Position numbers and translations under genes: made by a program
Part shown: positions 37,602 through 47,349 of the stretch, one piece after another
Position numbering within the stretch: the stretch's first letter is position 1
Layout of the letters: each line of letters opens with the position of its first letter
Notes under the pieces: model-generated
Told to the model about the DNA's origin: nothing
What the model saw: the letters and a program-made list of their open reading frames with translations, nothing else
Database searches by the model: none
Assembly: GCF_009938225.1 (NCBI RefSeq)
Contig: NZ_AP019658.1
Span: forward strand, 1,426,001-1,490,000
Length of the DNA stretch: 64,000 bases
Origin: Vibrio ponticus
GTDB taxonomy: Bacteria > Pseudomonadota > Gammaproteobacteria > Enterobacterales > Vibrionaceae
Direction of reading: 5' to 3'

Positions 37602-38264
37602 TTAATCAGACTTATTCATTCGTTGATGATTGGGTTGATGATCGGATGGGTGACTGGATTGCTGATGAAACTGTTGCTGGTTAAGTTGCTGCATGATCAC
37701 TTGCTGCTGTTGTGTACTCGACTCTAGCTCCTGAGCGGTAACTTGAATCGCTTTTGCCATTGAGGAGATGTTGGTGGTTGCGGTAACCAGTCCATGTTGC
37801 AATGGGCGTAAAACAAACCAATAAATGGCTGCCAGCGCAACCACCAGTAATAAACCAATCACCACAGCGACGATGATGATCTTAGTCTGTAAATCATCCA
37901 TAAACTTCTGACTGGTTGATACCATCTTGGCACTGGTTTGATTGAACGCCGTTGGCAGTTGCTCAATCGACTCTCTTGAAAGTAATACCAATTGATCGAG
38001 ATTTTCGAGAGTATGCCCAAGCACCTGCTTTTGCTGCTCAGTCAAATTGTCGCTTGTCGATATCTTCTCCAATGCGAGACCAATTTGATCTAGTGAACCT
38101 CTAGTCGCATCAAGAGAGCGCTCAATACCATCGAGTTCGAGTGATACGTTAACATTCACTAAGGAAGCAGAATCTTCAGTGTCAGACGCTTGCTCTGCCT
38201 TGGCAAGGCAGAGAGGAGAAGAGAGTAAAAATATCACTAGCCAAACGGCTTGTTGCCACTTCAT
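37602..38264 (-). CDS. Hypothetical membrane-anchored protein with coiled-coil periplasmic region
   Basis: 220 residues, not recognised. Signal-like N-terminus (MKWQQAVWLVIFLLSSPLCLA), a helical region of about 100 residues rich in Leu/Gln/Glu, a TM helix at about 129-152 (IIIVAVVIGLLLVVALAAIYWFV), then a helical tail very rich in Gln and ending in a His/Gln/Ser/Asn repeat-like stretch. The layout recalls a receptor without a signalling domain, but no HAMP or enzymatic motif is visible. Confidence 0.6.
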   Translation of the reverse strand: MKWQQAVWLVIFLLSSPLCLAKAEQASDTEDSASLVNVNVSLELDGIERSLDATRGSLDQIGLALEKISTSDNLTEQQKQVLGHTLENLDQLVLLSRESIEQLPTAFNQTSAKMVSTSQKFMDDLQTKIIIVAVVIGLLLVVALAAIYWFVLRPLQHGLVTATTNISSMAKAIQVTAQELESSTQQQQVIMQQLNQQQFHQQSSHPSDHQPNHQRMNKSD

Positions 38265-38363
38265 TAATATTACTCCTAGCTATCGTCGATATATCAATGG
38301 TAGTGGCTTAAATGGACTAACGCTTAAAACAACTTTTACCGTGTGACCACAATGGTCACATCA

Positions 38364-38675
38364 CTACTTTTTCGTCACTTGCATAATAAAACGCACCAGC
38401 ATCGCTTGCGCTTCTGGGCTCAGTAAGCGAGCAGCAGCCAACAAATCAGCGTTGGTAAATGGCTGGATCTCTTTGACATCGAGTGCAATATCTAAATCGG
38501 TTAAGTTCAATGCACGGATGATCGAACGATATTGGGAAATCTTCATATCGGACTCTCCACGCTCAATACGCTGATAAGTCTTCAAACTCATTCCGGCGAC
38601 ATCCGCCATTTGCTGACGTGTTAACTTGGCAAGTTTTCTGCGGGTTGTAATCACTTGCACAATAGGATCTATCAT
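38364..38675 (-). CDS. XRE-family helix-turn-helix regulator
   Basis: 103 residues from ATG at 38675 with a GGGGAG ribosome-binding site; the longer start at 38717 is rejected. The HTH is RRKLAKLTRQQMADVAGMSLKTYQRIERGESDMKISQYRSIIRAL. The C-terminal half (LLAAARLLSPEAQAMLVRFIMQV) probably dimerises. No phage or toxin-antitoxin partner is adjacent. Target unknown. Confidence 0.85.
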   Translation of the reverse strand: MIDPIVQVITTRRKLAKLTRQQMADVAGMSLKTYQRIERGESDMKISQYRSIIRALNLTDLDIALDVKEIQPFTNADLLAAARLLSPEAQAMLVRFIMQVTKK

Positions 38676-38795
38676 AATCACTCCCCTAAACGGACATATT
38701 TGACCTAATAAAGGCAATAACTAGACCATGTTAACTAGGTGATGTTTACCCCGCCCCGCATCAACCCAAAATAGCCCAACTTTTTAATCACTTAG

Positions 38796-39137
38796 ATGTG
38801 GAAACGTTGGCTAAGCATGGAAAAAGAAAAGAACAGCTTTGATGCAAGTTGCGAAAACGACCTTTGCAATTTGCAAAAAAACATAGCAGATCTGGTTGCA
38901 TATGTGGAACTGAGAGCACTAAGCAAACAACAAGATACTCATACCGCGTTGAAGCAATCTCAATATCGCTTAATTAAGTACAAAGAGTTGCTGCTGCACG
39001 CAGAGCATCTCGATGAAACCGAACTACTTTTGATGTATACCGAGCTATCAAAAGTAGAAAAATCGACCGCCAAATTGGGCGTTGATGCCTTAACTATCAC
39101 CATCGATAGATTAGACAAAGCGTTTCTAAATAACTAA
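38796..39137 (+). CDS. Hypothetical helical protein
   Basis: Up to 113 residues; ATG at 38817 (MEKEKNSFD) is an alternative start, and neither has a strong ribosome-binding site. The product is charged, entirely helical by composition, with no membrane segment, and has two Cys near the N-terminus. Divergent from the XRE regulator. I do not recognise it. A hairpin terminator follows closely, which supports it being a real gene. Confidence 0.5.
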   Translation: MWKRWLSMEKEKNSFDASCENDLCNLQKNIADLVAYVELRALSKQQDTHTALKQSQYRLIKYKELLLHAEHLDETELLLMYTELSKVEKSTAKLGVDALTITIDRLDKAFLNN

Positions 39138-39142
39138 CACAC

Positions 39143-39168
39143 ACAAGCCGAGATTAAGCTCGGCTTGT
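39143..39168 (+). terminator. Hairpin terminator after the small helical protein
   Basis: ACAAGCCGAG and CTCGGCTTGT form a 10-bp stem with a 6-base loop, 6 bases past the stop. The T-run afterwards is poor (ATGTC), so termination may be inefficient. Confidence 0.6.
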
Positions 39169-39267
39169 ATGTCATCCTCACCTTATCGCACTTACTGCCC
39201 CTCCCTCTTTGGTGAGCAAGGTGCAAATCACCACACTCTCCTACAACAGTTAGATCTCATTTTTTTG

Positions 39268-39294
39268 TAAAGAAATGAAACAACCTGCCGTTAC
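39268..39294 (+). promoter_or_regulatory. Sigma-28 (FliA) type promoter of the second MCP
   Basis: TAAAG at 39268-39272, then exactly 14 bases, then GCCGTTAC at 39287-39294. This matches the flagellar sigma-28 consensus TAAAGTTT-N11-GCCGATAA in both boxes and spacing. The implied transcript starts near 39301, about 100 bases before the MCP start codon. Confidence 0.7.
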
Positions 39295-39398
39295 CTTATG
39301 CGTATTGGAACTATCTACGAACGGATGACCGCCTATTAGGGTAAGCAGGCGAACCCAATCATCACCATATGACACGCTATAACAAGGTAGATGAACCA

Positions 39399-41312
39399 AT
39401 GAAGTTGAATTCAATTAGCATCAAACAAAAGGTTGTTGCCGGGATCACTTTCGCTGTGCTCGCATCAACGATCATCATGGGCGTTCTTGCCTACAATCAA
39501 TCTCGCAGTGTAATCGAGCACCATCTGATCGACGTGGAACTGCCATCACTGCTGGATGACATCAGCAGCCAAATCGATCGCGAAGTGAGCGAAATGCTAC
39601 TCGCAGCGGAACAACTCACCAACAATGAGTTTATTAAACACGCTGTTGATGGCAATGAAATAGACACCACTACTCAAGCAATGTTGGTAAAAGAACTCAA
39701 CAATGTTCGCCAGCAATATCAACTGAATGATGCCTCGGTGGCTAACCGCCAAACCGCGTACTACTGGAACCAAAATGGCTTCTTACGCCAACTGAATCAG
39801 CAGCAAGATGGCTGGTTTTTTGGTTTCACCCAATCAGGCAAACAGACCTCTGTGAGTATTTTCCAAGAGCCGACTGGTGAAGTGAAGATGTTTGCCAACT
39901 TCCAATTAGTGCATGGTCTAACCATGGCGGGTCTATCAAAATCGATGGACGACATGGTTTCTCTGCTCAACAACTTTAAAATTGAGCAAACTGGCTTTGT
40001 GTTTCTAACCGATGCGCAAGGTGCGGTAAAAATTCATCGCGATCGCTCGATGGCAGACTCAACACTTTCTCGACTCTATGGCGCCAACGCGACCAATTTG
40101 CTTAATAAGCACCACTTCAATTTGATTGAGGCGGATTACCAAGGGCAACGCGTATTCGTTTCTAGCGCTTATGTGCCATCAATGGATTGGTATGTAGTTG
40201 GCGTAGTGCCAGTAAACGAAGTATTCGCAGACCTTGCCGATGTTGCGAAAGAGATGGTGATGACAACGGCGGTTATCGCCGCAATCTTTATCTTTATGGG
40301 TTTACTGTTAGCCAATAGCATCACGCGTCCAATTCGTTCTCTTGCACAACGTTTTAGCGACCTTGGCAAAGGTGACGGCGACCTGTCACAACGCATTGAA
40401 GTGAAAAGTCGTGATGAAATCGGTCAGCTTTCAGAAGGCTTTAACGGCTTTATTGATAAAATTCACCAATCGATGAAAGAAGTGGCGTTCACCAGTCATG
40501 CATTGCAAGTGGCGGCGGATAGCGTATCGGATCGCGCTCACTCTACACACGATAATAGCCAACAGCAGCATGACCAAACCATTCAGTTAGTCACCGCGAT
40601 TAACCAGATGGGGGCAACCATCAGCGAAATCGCGTCTAACGCAGCTACAGCCGCTGAAACAGCAACTCTTGCGTCAGACAACACCCAAGTGGGTCAAAGC
40701 GTTGTAAACACCGCCAAAGAGGCGATAAGCCGCTTAGCGTTGGATATTGATAACACAGGTCAGGTGATTGAGCAGCTTGCATCAACCACTCAAGAGATCG
40801 GTTCAATTCTCGATGTGATCCGTGATATTTCCGACCAAACCAACCTACTCGCTCTGAATGCAGCAATCGAAGCGGCGCGCGCAGGCGAACAAGGTCGTGG
40901 ATTTGCCGTCGTTGCCGATGAAGTACGCAATCTAGCCAGCCGCACAGCATCATCAACCGATGAAATCCAAAAGATGATTAACCAGCTACAAAGCGATGCG
41001 AAAGATGCCGTAATGGCGATGGAAGCAGGTAAAGCGGTGACTCATGAAGGGGTTGCGTCATCTGACGAAGCGGTTGATGTGCTGCGCAGCATTTCAGAAC
41101 GCATCCACGATATTTCGGATCGCAATACGCAAGTGGCGACGGCAACAGAAGAGCAATCGACCGTGGTTTACACCATCAATAGCAACATTGATGAAATCAA
41201 TGCGATTAACTCAGCCACCACCAGCACCGCTGAAGAGTTGGCGCTAGCCAGTGCGGAACTTAAAGATCTATCACAACGCCTAGACAGCATGGTGGGTAGC
41301 TTTAAGCTGTAA
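39399..41312 (+). CDS. Methyl-accepting chemotaxis protein
   Basis: 637 residues from ATG at 39399; an ATG at 39369 is possible, but the membrane anchor starts right after the later one. TM1 about 8-28, a Cache-type periplasmic domain with the [23 protein letters not shown] stretch, TM2 about 284-306, HAMP, and the signalling tip [35 protein letters not shown]. It is preceded by a sigma-28-type promoter, placing it in the flagellar/chemotaxis regulon. The DGWFF Cache motif is common in Vibrio receptors. Ligand unknown. Confidence 0.93.
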   Translation: MKLNSISIKQKVVAGITFAVLASTIIMGVLAYNQSRSVIEHHLIDVELPSLLDDISSQIDREVSEMLLAAEQLTNNEFIKHAVDGNEIDTTTQAMLVKELNNVRQQYQLNDASVANRQTAYYWNQNGFLRQLNQQQDGWFFGFTQSGKQTSVSIFQEPTGEVKMFANFQLVHGLTMAGLSKSMDDMVSLLNNFKIEQTGFVFLTDAQGAVKIHRDRSMADSTLSRLYGANATNLLNKHHFNLIEADYQGQRVFVSSAYVPSMDWYVVGVVPVNEVFADLADVAKEMVMTTAVIAAIFIFMGLLLANSITRPIRSLAQRFSDLGKGDGDLSQRIEVKSRDEIGQLSEGFNGFIDKIHQSMKEVAFTSHALQVAADSVSDRAHSTHDNSQQQHDQTIQLVTAINQMGATISEIASNAATAAETATLASDNTQVGQSVVNTAKEAISRLALDIDNTGQVIEQLASTTQEIGSILDVIRDISDQTNLLALNAAIEAARAGEQGRGFAVVADEVRNLASRTASSTDEIQKMINQLQSDAKDAVMAMEAGKAVTHEGVASSDEAVDVLRSISERIHDISDRNTQVATATEEQSTVVYTINSNIDEINAINSATTSTAEELALASAELKDLSQRLDSMVGSFKL

Positions 41313-41346
41313 CTCATTATCTAATACAGGTATGTTTTGATGTAGC

Positions 41347-41374
41347 AAAGCCCCGCTTTTTAAGCGGGGCTTTT
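41347..41374. terminator. Bidirectional terminator between the MCP and sigZ
   Basis: AAAGCCCCGCTT and AAGCGGGGCTTT form a 12-bp stem around TTT. It touches the last bases of the convergent sigma-factor gene and ends rightward MCP transcripts. Confidence 0.85.
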
Positions 41375-41945
41375 AGCAATGGGAACACCCTTTGCCTTTT
41401 GGATAGTAGTCGACCACGTTACCGTGTTTGTCTAACTCGAGCTCACAGCACTCTTCAAACAGCTTTTTCAGCTCTGTGCGGCTCTTTTGCACGCGAGATT
41501 TCAGGGTGGAGTAGCTAACACCTTGCTGCTCAGCCAACTCTTTTTGACTCACGCCCTCTAGCTCAACACTACCGAGAAGTTCAGCACTCGAGTCAGGTAG
41601 AGCCTGAATAAATGGCGCAATGCAATTTGCCAGTTCTTGCTCAACACTTTCTGGAGCTTGTTCAAACCACAAATCATCCGCTTGAAGATCACTATCACGC
41701 TGAGTACGAGCACGCTTGCGATAAAAATCGATGATGGTTCGCTGCGCCAACTGGAATAACCAAGACTTCACACTGGATTCGCTTTGTACATCCGCCAAGC
41801 TTTGATAGGTTTTTATCAAGATCTCTTGTTGCAAGTCCTCAACATCTGCCTCATTGGCGACTTTGCTGTGCAAAAACGCCTTTAACGAATGCTGATACTG
41901 ACGCCAAACCTCATCAAGATTCAGCGAATTACTGACACTTTTCAT
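41373..41945 (-). CDS. sigZ: ECF-type RNA polymerase sigma factor (SigZ-like)
   Basis: 190 residues from ATG at 41945. Region 2 is DLQQEILIKTYQSLADVQSESSVKSWLFQLAQRTIIDFYRKR; region 4 is LEGVSQKELAEQQGVSYSTLKSRVQKSRTELKKL. The C-terminal tail carries ECCELELD and ends KGKGCSHC, a CxxC that could sense redox or metal. The gene overlaps the ArsR gene by 17 bases, so both form one operon. ArsR-SigZ pairs commonly accompany a DUF318 metal/metalloid permease; here that permease is 9.9 kb away, beyond the accessory region. Confidence 0.88.
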   Translation of the reverse strand: MKSVSNSLNLDEVWRQYQHSLKAFLHSKVANEADVEDLQQEILIKTYQSLADVQSESSVKSWLFQLAQRTIIDFYRKRARTQRDSDLQADDLWFEQAPESVEQELANCIAPFIQALPDSSAELLGSVELEGVSQKELAEQQGVSYSTLKSRVQKSRTELKKLFEECCELELDKHGNVVDYYPKGKGCSHC

Positions 41946-42225
41946 CTGCACAACACTCAGCTTGCAGAAAGCCAATCACACCTTCCAAACACTGATATTC
42001 AGCGACACAGAACAGGGTGCGACCTTCGCGACGTTGACTAATCAAACCAGCAGATGCCAAGCTCGCAATATGGTGTGATAGCGTTGAACCTGGGATATCC
42101 AACTGCTCTTGTAAGCCACCTACTGCAATACCTTGATGACCCGCTTTGACGACGCTTTTGTAGATCGACAAGCGAGTCGGATGCCCAAGCTCTTTAAGGG
42201 CTTTAGCAACGCATTCTAGTTCCAT
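41929..42225 (-). CDS. ArsR/SmtB-family metalloregulator
   Basis: 98 residues from ATG at 42225 (CGGAG 6 bases upstream). The winged HTH is LDIPGSTLSHHIASLASAGLISQRREGRTLFC. Cys residues at the start (MELECVA), in FCVAEYQCLEG and in AECCADEKCQ could form a metal or metalloid site. It is the first gene of the leftward arsR-sigZ operon. It probably represses this operon and, before the accessory region came between them, the permease gene now at 51900. Confidence 0.88.
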   Translation of the reverse strand: MELECVAKALKELGHPTRLSIYKSVVKAGHQGIAVGGLQEQLDIPGSTLSHHIASLASAGLISQRREGRTLFCVAEYQCLEGVIGFLQAECCADEKCQ

Positions 42226-42236
42226 TGTGTTCTCCG

Positions 42237-42267
42237 ATTTTCGATATATTTCCACAATAGTCGAAAT
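42237..42267. promoter_or_regulatory. ArsR promoter half-sites TTTCGA/TCGAAA
   Basis: TTTCGA at 42239-42244 and TCGAAA at 42261-42266 are inverted half-sites, 22 bases start to start, directly upstream of the arsR ribosome-binding site. The same half-sites, 12 bases apart, occur upstream of the permease at 51810-51827. Shared control by the ArsR protein is inferred. Confidence 0.5.
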
Positions 42268-42327
42268 GTCGTTTAAATGCAATCTTAAAGCGTGGGGTTG
42301 TTTGTTGTGGGACTAAAAGTAGGGCAT

Positions 42328-42560
42328 TTTCGCGAAGGCGGAAATCTCGGTTTTGATCGGTCTAGTGGGTTAGTTGGTCAAGAGGTTATGTCCCGCTTAA
42401 AAGTCTGTCGATCACTTTAGCTCAGTGTCAGCGGTCCAGTTACTCTTTGTCTTACCAAAGAGTAACCAGAAAGGCGCTTTTGTATAGCACGCGTTGTCCA
42501 GCCAGTTTTAGGCGTTCCCGACGCCGAAAACCTAAAAATGCTATCCTGCATTTTTGCTTA
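42328..42560 (-). repeat. Composite palindromic repeat, inverted copy at left border of accessory region
   Basis: Read on the minus strand this contains, in order, the same blocks as the direct copies at 49221, 51211 and 51434: the hairpin AAAAATGCAGGA..GCATTTTT, then TTTTCGGCGTCGGGAACGCC, then AAGCGCCTTTCTGG, the hairpin GTTACTCTTTGG..CAAAGAGTAAC, TAAGCGGGACATA, and CCGCCTTCGCG. It lies just inside the arsR promoter. The block order is conserved but intervening bases have diverged from the right-hand copies. Confidence 0.8.
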
Positions 42561-42582
42561 TTGTAGTGGTTGTATTGGCTAA

Positions 42583-42807
42583 ATCGTTTTTGGGCATAAG
42601 TTTGTCAGCGATTTTGCTAAATTAGAAAACTACGGATTAGGTTGGGTATGGAAAAGTGACACCGCATTAAGGTTTGAGCAACGCTATCACGAAACTAAAC
42701 CTTACCACCGTAAACACGAAACCCAACGATTCAATAAAATAGAAAACACCAAGCGCCTAAAATCACTCTTAAATGCTTGCACGCGGCCTTATCTGAGACA
42801 GAATTGA
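42583..42807 (+). pseudogene. Truncated gene remnant without start
   Basis: An open frame of 74 codons with no start codon, ending at TGA 42805-42807. The peptide includes FAKLENYGLGWVWKSDT and FEQRYHETKPYHRKHE, so it is coding-like but not recognised. It begins right after the palindromic repeat, suggesting that the repeat or a deletion removed its 5' part. An IS481-type element is inserted just at its stop codon. Confidence 0.4.
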
Positions 42808-42808
42808 G

Positions 42809-43837
42809 GTGTGTGATTCATAGACATCCTTTTAACTATACTGGGTGTCTATGGACAGAGAAATCCAACAGAGACTACAGTGGGTAAAAATGTATGAGGA
42901 ATGTGGTGGCGCAGGTCTCGTATGTCGACGCTGTGGTATTTCCAGACCAACATTACGCAAGTGGGCTAAGCGATATAAGAAGAGTGGAATAGCTGGTCTG
43001 GAAAGCCAGAGCAGACGCCCTCATTCATCTCCAGATACTAAAGTCACTGATGAGCTAAGAGCATTGATCCTTACGATGCGTGAGAAACGCAATTTAGGGG
43101 CGCGGCGTTTACAAACGGAATTAATCCGACTTCACCAAATGCACCTAAGCACCGCGACACTCCATAAAGTTTTATTTGAAGCATCAGTCAAATCCATCGT
43201 AACTTACCGGCGCAAAAAAGATTTCCAAAGATATGAGCGCCCAATTCCATGTGATAGAGTCCAGATGGACACATGTAAAATAGCGCCTGGAGTTTATCAG
43301 TACACAGCTATTGATGACTGCTCTCGCTATCGGGTTCTGAGGTGCTACTCTCGGCGCACAGCAGCAAATACTGTCGATTTTATTGATTGTGTCGTGGAAG
43401 AGATGCCATTTCCTATCCACCGTATTCAGACGGACAGAGGGCGTGAATTCTTTGCTGAGAAAGTCCAGAAACAATTAATGATCTATGGAATCATAGTTTC
43501 GCCCAAATAAACCAGGCTCACCTCACTTGAATGGCAAAGTGGAACGCTCTCAGAAAACAGATAAAAGTGAGTTCTATCCGACTATAGATGTCTCCGTGGG
43601 GCTGGAAGAGCTGGATCTGCTACTAGCTGAAGGCAACACTACTACAACTGGGAACGCCCCCACAGCTCGTTAAATAGGCTAGCCCCGATAGACAGGATTA
43701 CTGAGATATCTGATCAAACTCCTTTGTCTGAAGAGGTATCTCAGCAATACCAGATCGAGAAAGAGCGGTTTCAAGAGCAGAATTACAAGCTTGATCTTCA
43801 GCTAAGAAAATTGAAACCATCTCTATGAATCACACAA
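42809..43837 (+). mobile_element. IS481-family insertion sequence (decayed)
   Basis: About 1.03 kb bounded by perfect 15-bp inverted repeats TGTGTGATTCATAGA (42810-42824) and TCTATGAATCACACA (43822-43836). AATTGAG stands on both sides (42802-42808 and 43836-43842), partly overlapping the right repeat, consistent with a 5-7 bp target duplication. It contains one transposase frame broken by two frameshifts, so it is probably inactive on its own. Confidence 0.85.
42851..43828 (+). pseudogene. IS481-family transposase, frameshifted
   Basis: The N-terminal HTH (CRRCGISRPTLRKWAKRYKK) and the rve integrase core are clear. DDE acids: D in RVQMDTCKI, D in IQTDRGREFF, and E in NGKVERSQKTDKSEF. The first frame stops at 43510 after IIVSPK; a shift near 43500 restores NKPGSPHLNGKVERSQ, and a second shift near 43633 (LLLAE-then WQHYYNWERPHSSLN) restores the C-terminus, which runs to TGA at 43828. 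The original protein would be about 325 residues. Confidence 0.88.
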
Positions 43838-43910
43838 TTGAGACCACACTTTGTTCAGTCACCAAATATAAGGAACTAAATCATAATACAACATGTGCCA
43901 ACGAATGGTT

Positions 43911-46049
43911 TCAATCATCATCAAAGCATAACTGAACAACTCTATCTGCAGATGCTATTGTTTCAGGTCTATGTGCGATTAAAATGCGTGTAATATTTAG
44001 GGCTGTTATATTCTCATTAATCTCTAGTAGTGTTTTTTGGTCTAGATTACTCGTTGACTCATCTAATAACAAAACATCTGGGCTTCCGTAAAGAGCTCGC
44101 GCTAGTAACACTCTCTGAATTTGACCACCGGATAGCGAACTCCCCATATCACCAACTAAAGTGTTAATGCCCATTGGAAGCTGCTCTAAAAAATTATCTA
44201 AACAGGCTACCTCGCAACACCGTTGTAAATGATGCTCATCATAGTTAGCATCAAACATCGTAATATTATCAAGTAGAGAACCAGACAGTAATGTGTCATC
44301 TTGCATAACCGTGCCTATCTTTGAGCGGTAATCGCTTAAATTGAAACGGTTAATATCAACACCATCAAAAGTGATATAACCTTGCTCATATTCCAATATC
44401 CGTAGCATTGCTTTCATCAGGCTTGATTTACCACACCCAGACGGACCTACGATGGCGACGGACTCACCGGGCATAACTTCAAAACTGATGTTTTCAAACA
44501 CATAGTCTGAGTTTTGAGAATAACGTAATGAAAGATTGTTTACGCTAAGTTTGCCTTGGAGAGTTTGACCGACAGCAACGTAATCTTTATTATCATCCTC
44601 CTGTTTATGAAGTGTTATATCCGACAGTCTTTCTAAGTGTAAGCCTAAAAATTTAAAATCAAAAAATAGGTCAATCAGTTGATACACACTATTATTAAAC
44701 ATTGATTTATATGCGATGAATGCCAATAACATACCTACCGTTAGTGACTGTTCAATCACCGCTAGCGCCCCAAAATACAGAACGAAGATCATCTCCAAAC
44801 CAGAGATGATTTTTATTAATGCAGCTTCAGAAAGATCTAGTTTAGCAAGTCTGATGCTAGAGTTGATTACATCGACATTTCGATTTAGCCACAGACTTGA
44901 ACGATGGTTTTCTTGGTTATATAGTTTTATTGTTTGCATTGCTCTTAGTGTTTCTAAAAACGCTGATTGCTCCCTAGCCTCTTCATTGATCAACTCTTCT
45001 TGAATACGTCTGCTGGGAAAGTAAAAAGCCCATTGAATTGCAAAAGCCAATATCAATACAACTATAACTATGCAAGTTAGCAATGGCGAATACAGGAACA
45101 TCATAACCAATATTAAAATCGCCATTAAGCCATCTACAACTACCTCAATAATCCCATTAGTTAGTAGTTCTTGTACATTTGATAATGATCCAAATCTTGA
45201 TGAGATATCCCCAAAATGGCGCTTTAGAAAATAATCTATTGGAAGACGAATAAGATGATGAAATAAGTTCGCGCCCATTTGAATGCTAAGATTGTTGGAA
45301 ATACGTATAACAACCCAAGATCGGAACGTTTGAACTGCTACCTGTAGAGCAACAATAATGCTAAAGGCTATAGCTAACACAAGCAAAAGTGAAGTATCGC
45401 TTGTCAATAAGACCTTATCTACTATCCATTGAGTGTAATATGGTGTGGTCAAAAGTAGGAACTGCAAAACTAACGAAATAAAGAGAAGTGAAGTGAGGCT
45501 TCTTTTTAGTCCAACCATATTCTTCCATAAGTCATTAACTTTCATTAGAATACGATCATCAACTTTCTTGAAAGTCGAAACTGGCGTTAATTCTAATGCG
45601 ATACCTGTAAAATGCTTACTTGCTTCATCTAATGTTAAAATCCGTTTACCTACACCTGGGTCATTAATATAAATTCTATTTCTTTTAACTGAAGTTAGAA
45701 CTACAAAATGGTCGAGATCCCAATGTAGGATTGCTGGAACTTTTAATTCGCCAAGTTCGTCAAGATCACACTTTAAAGCTCTGCTTGAAAGACCAAGTTT
45801 GCTCCCAACATCTGAAATATCATTTAAGCTCATTCCATGACTGCCAATATGGTAAATATTTCTTAAGGCAGGAAGATTTACTTTATGTCCAAAATAAGAA
45901 GCTATCATTCCCACACAAGCTAAACCGCATTCGGTGACTTCTGTTTGTAAAATGAGAGGCACAGAACGTGAGTTGGTAAAGGTAATGAGTTCATGAGGTT
46001 GTGTTCCGATTCTATTAGCTAAATCATCTTGATTGGTTGTTATGCTCAT
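43911..46049 (-). CDS. Peptidase-containing ABC transporter (C39, bacteriocin/microcin exporter)
   Basis: 712 residues with the complete PCAT layout. C39 protease at 30-150 has Q35, catalytic C41 (QTEVTECGLAC), H114 (LDHFVVL) and D130 (NDPGVG). Six TM helices lie in about 180-450. The ATPase has Walker A GPSGCGKSS at 535, signature LSGGQ near 639 and Walker B VLLLDESTS near 660. It cleaves double-glycine leaders and exports the peptide through the inner membrane, like CvaB. It is the last gene of the leftward cluster with HlyD 43 bases upstream; the GG-leader peptide at 48442 is the obvious substrate. AT-rich compared with the flanking chromosome. Confidence 0.94.
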   Translation of the reverse strand: MSITTNQDDLANRIGTQPHELITFTNSRSVPLILQTEVTECGLACVGMIASYFGHKVNLPALRNIYHIGSHGMSLNDISDVGSKLGLSSRALKCDLDELGELKVPAILHWDLDHFVVLTSVKRNRIYINDPGVGKRILTLDEASKHFTGIALELTPVSTFKKVDDRILMKVNDLWKNMVGLKRSLTSLLFISLVLQFLLLTTPYYTQWIVDKVLLTSDTSLLLVLAIAFSIIVALQVAVQTFRSWVVIRISNNLSIQMGANLFHHLIRLPIDYFLKRHFGDISSRFGSLSNVQELLTNGIIEVVVDGLMAILILVMMFLYSPLLTCIVIVVLILAFAIQWAFYFPSRRIQEELINEEAREQSAFLETLRAMQTIKLYNQENHRSSLWLNRNVDVINSSIRLAKLDLSEAALIKIISGLEMIFVLYFGALAVIEQSLTVGMLLAFIAYKSMFNNSVYQLIDLFFDFKFLGLHLERLSDITLHKQEDDNKDYVAVGQTLQGKLSVNNLSLRYSQNSDYVFENISFEVMPGESVAIVGPSGCGKSSLMKAMLRILEYEQGYITFDGVDINRFNLSDYRSKIGTVMQDDTLLSGSLLDNITMFDANYDEHHLQRCCEVACLDNFLEQLPMGINTLVGDMGSSLSGGQIQRVLLARALYGSPDVLLLDESTSNLDQKTLLEINENITALNITRILIAHRPETIASADRVVQLCFDDD

Positions 46050-46092
46050 CCGTAATAAATATTCCAGTGTCGAGTGTCTTGTGGTTGATTCT

Positions 46093-47349
46093 TTACAATT
46101 TGCCTTTGATGGAGAAAATAGGTTCTAAAAACCACTCTAGTAGTGTCCTTTTCTCAAGGACGATATCTGCTTGAGCCAACATTCCAGCCTTAAGAGGAAA
46201 CTGCTTCCCATAAGCAGTGATAGATTGCGAATCAATTTTTGCTTGAATTCGATACATAGCTTGATTGATATTAAGGGGGGAGTTTGTATCATTTGGTAAT
46301 AAGATCGACTTATCAATATGTGAAACGGTTCCCTTTAAGAGTCCAAATTTTTGATATGGAAATGCATCAAATCTTACATTTATAGTATTTCCAGCCTCAA
46401 TAAAACCAATAGAACGACTAGGCAATAAGAGTTCCAAGTGCAACGGTGAATCTATAGGTATAATACTTAGAATAGGTCTTGCTTGAGTGACCGGACTACC
46501 ATTATTAACTCTAATGCCAGTGATGTAGCCAGCTTCAGGAGCTTTAGCAACAAATTCAAATTGATTATTCAATTGTAATAACTGCGATTCCAGCTCTGAC
46601 ACTTGACGCTCTAGCAATGCCATTTCCACTTCATGCGTATGAGGTAAACGAACAAGATTTGATTTAAGATTGTTGATCTCCATATCAACTTGTAATTTTT
46701 CCCCTTGAGAAACATTCAAAGCCACTTGAGTATCTAAATAAAGTTGATTAATCTCATCCAATGTAGATTTAGAAATATGACCATTTTCATGCAATTTTTT
46801 AGATTTTTGAAAATTAGAGCGAGACAGAATTAGTTTATTTTGATCTGTAAGTATTGTATTTTCAATTACTTTCTTTGAGTCTTCTAGCTTATTTATTTGA
46901 ATTTCCAAGCCAACAATTTCACTTATATAAAGTTGGTTTTTAGCATTCACCTGGTGCTCTATAGATTCAATTTGGGATGTAATCTGGCTTATAAGTTCAT
47001 CAGATAGCTCAATGCCATTGGTTAAACTTTCACTATTTCTAACTTTAACTAACATATCACCAGATTTTACTAACTCACCCTCAGATACTAAGATTTGGTC
47101 CACAACGCCTGTACGATTACTGTGAATGCGAACTGTACCTTTTTCTGGAACCAGGTAACCGGACACAGTCTCTTTACGCGCATATGTTGATGTACTCAAT
47201 AAGTAGAATGCCGCAATTAGTAGGGTGAGTAAAGAAATTGCTATAATATGAGTTGAAAATGATTGTTTAATTATTACCTTACCCATATTTCTTTGTTTTT
47301 TATACTGATATATCTCTTCTCTAAACATATTAACCAAAGTATTAACCAT
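46093..47349 (-). CDS. HlyD-family periplasmic adaptor (CvaA-like)
   Basis: 418 residues. Cytoplasmic N-terminus, one TM helix (about 33-55), lipoyl halves (VRIHSNRTGVVDQILVSEGELV near 75-97 and APEAGYITGIRVNNGSPV near 270), a long coiled coil between, and a beta-barrel C-terminal part. It pairs with PCAT exporters to reach an outer-membrane channel such as TolC, which is not encoded here. ATG at 47349 follows AGGG too closely; ATG at 47328 is an alternative start. It lies directly upstream of the ABC gene. Confidence 0.92.
   Translation of the reverse strand: MVNTLVNMFREEIYQYKKQRNMGKVIIKQSFSTHIIAISLLTLLIAAFYLLSTSTYARKETVSGYLVPEKGTVRIHSNRTGVVDQILVSEGELVKSGDMLVKVRNSESLTNGIELSDELISQITSQIESIEHQVNAKNQLYISEIVGLEIQINKLEDSKKVIENTILTDQNKLILSRSNFQKSKKLHENGHISKSTLDEINQLYLDTQVALNVSQGEKLQVDMEINNLKSNLVRLPHTHEVEMALLERQVSELESQLLQLNNQFEFVAKAPEAGYITGIRVNNGSPVTQARPILSIIPIDSPLHLELLLPSRSIGFIEAGNTINVRFDAFPYQKFGLLKGTVSHIDKSILLPNDTNSPLNINQAMYRIQAKIDSQSITAYGKQFPLKAGMLAQADIVLEKRTLLEWFLEPIFSIKGKL

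Noticed and set aside
39301..39398. c-di-GMP riboswitch in the leader of the second chemoreceptor
   Set aside because: A small CGCCT..AGGCG hairpin is present, but the conserved GEMM blocks (GGGCAAACC and GGACGCAAAGCC types) are absent.
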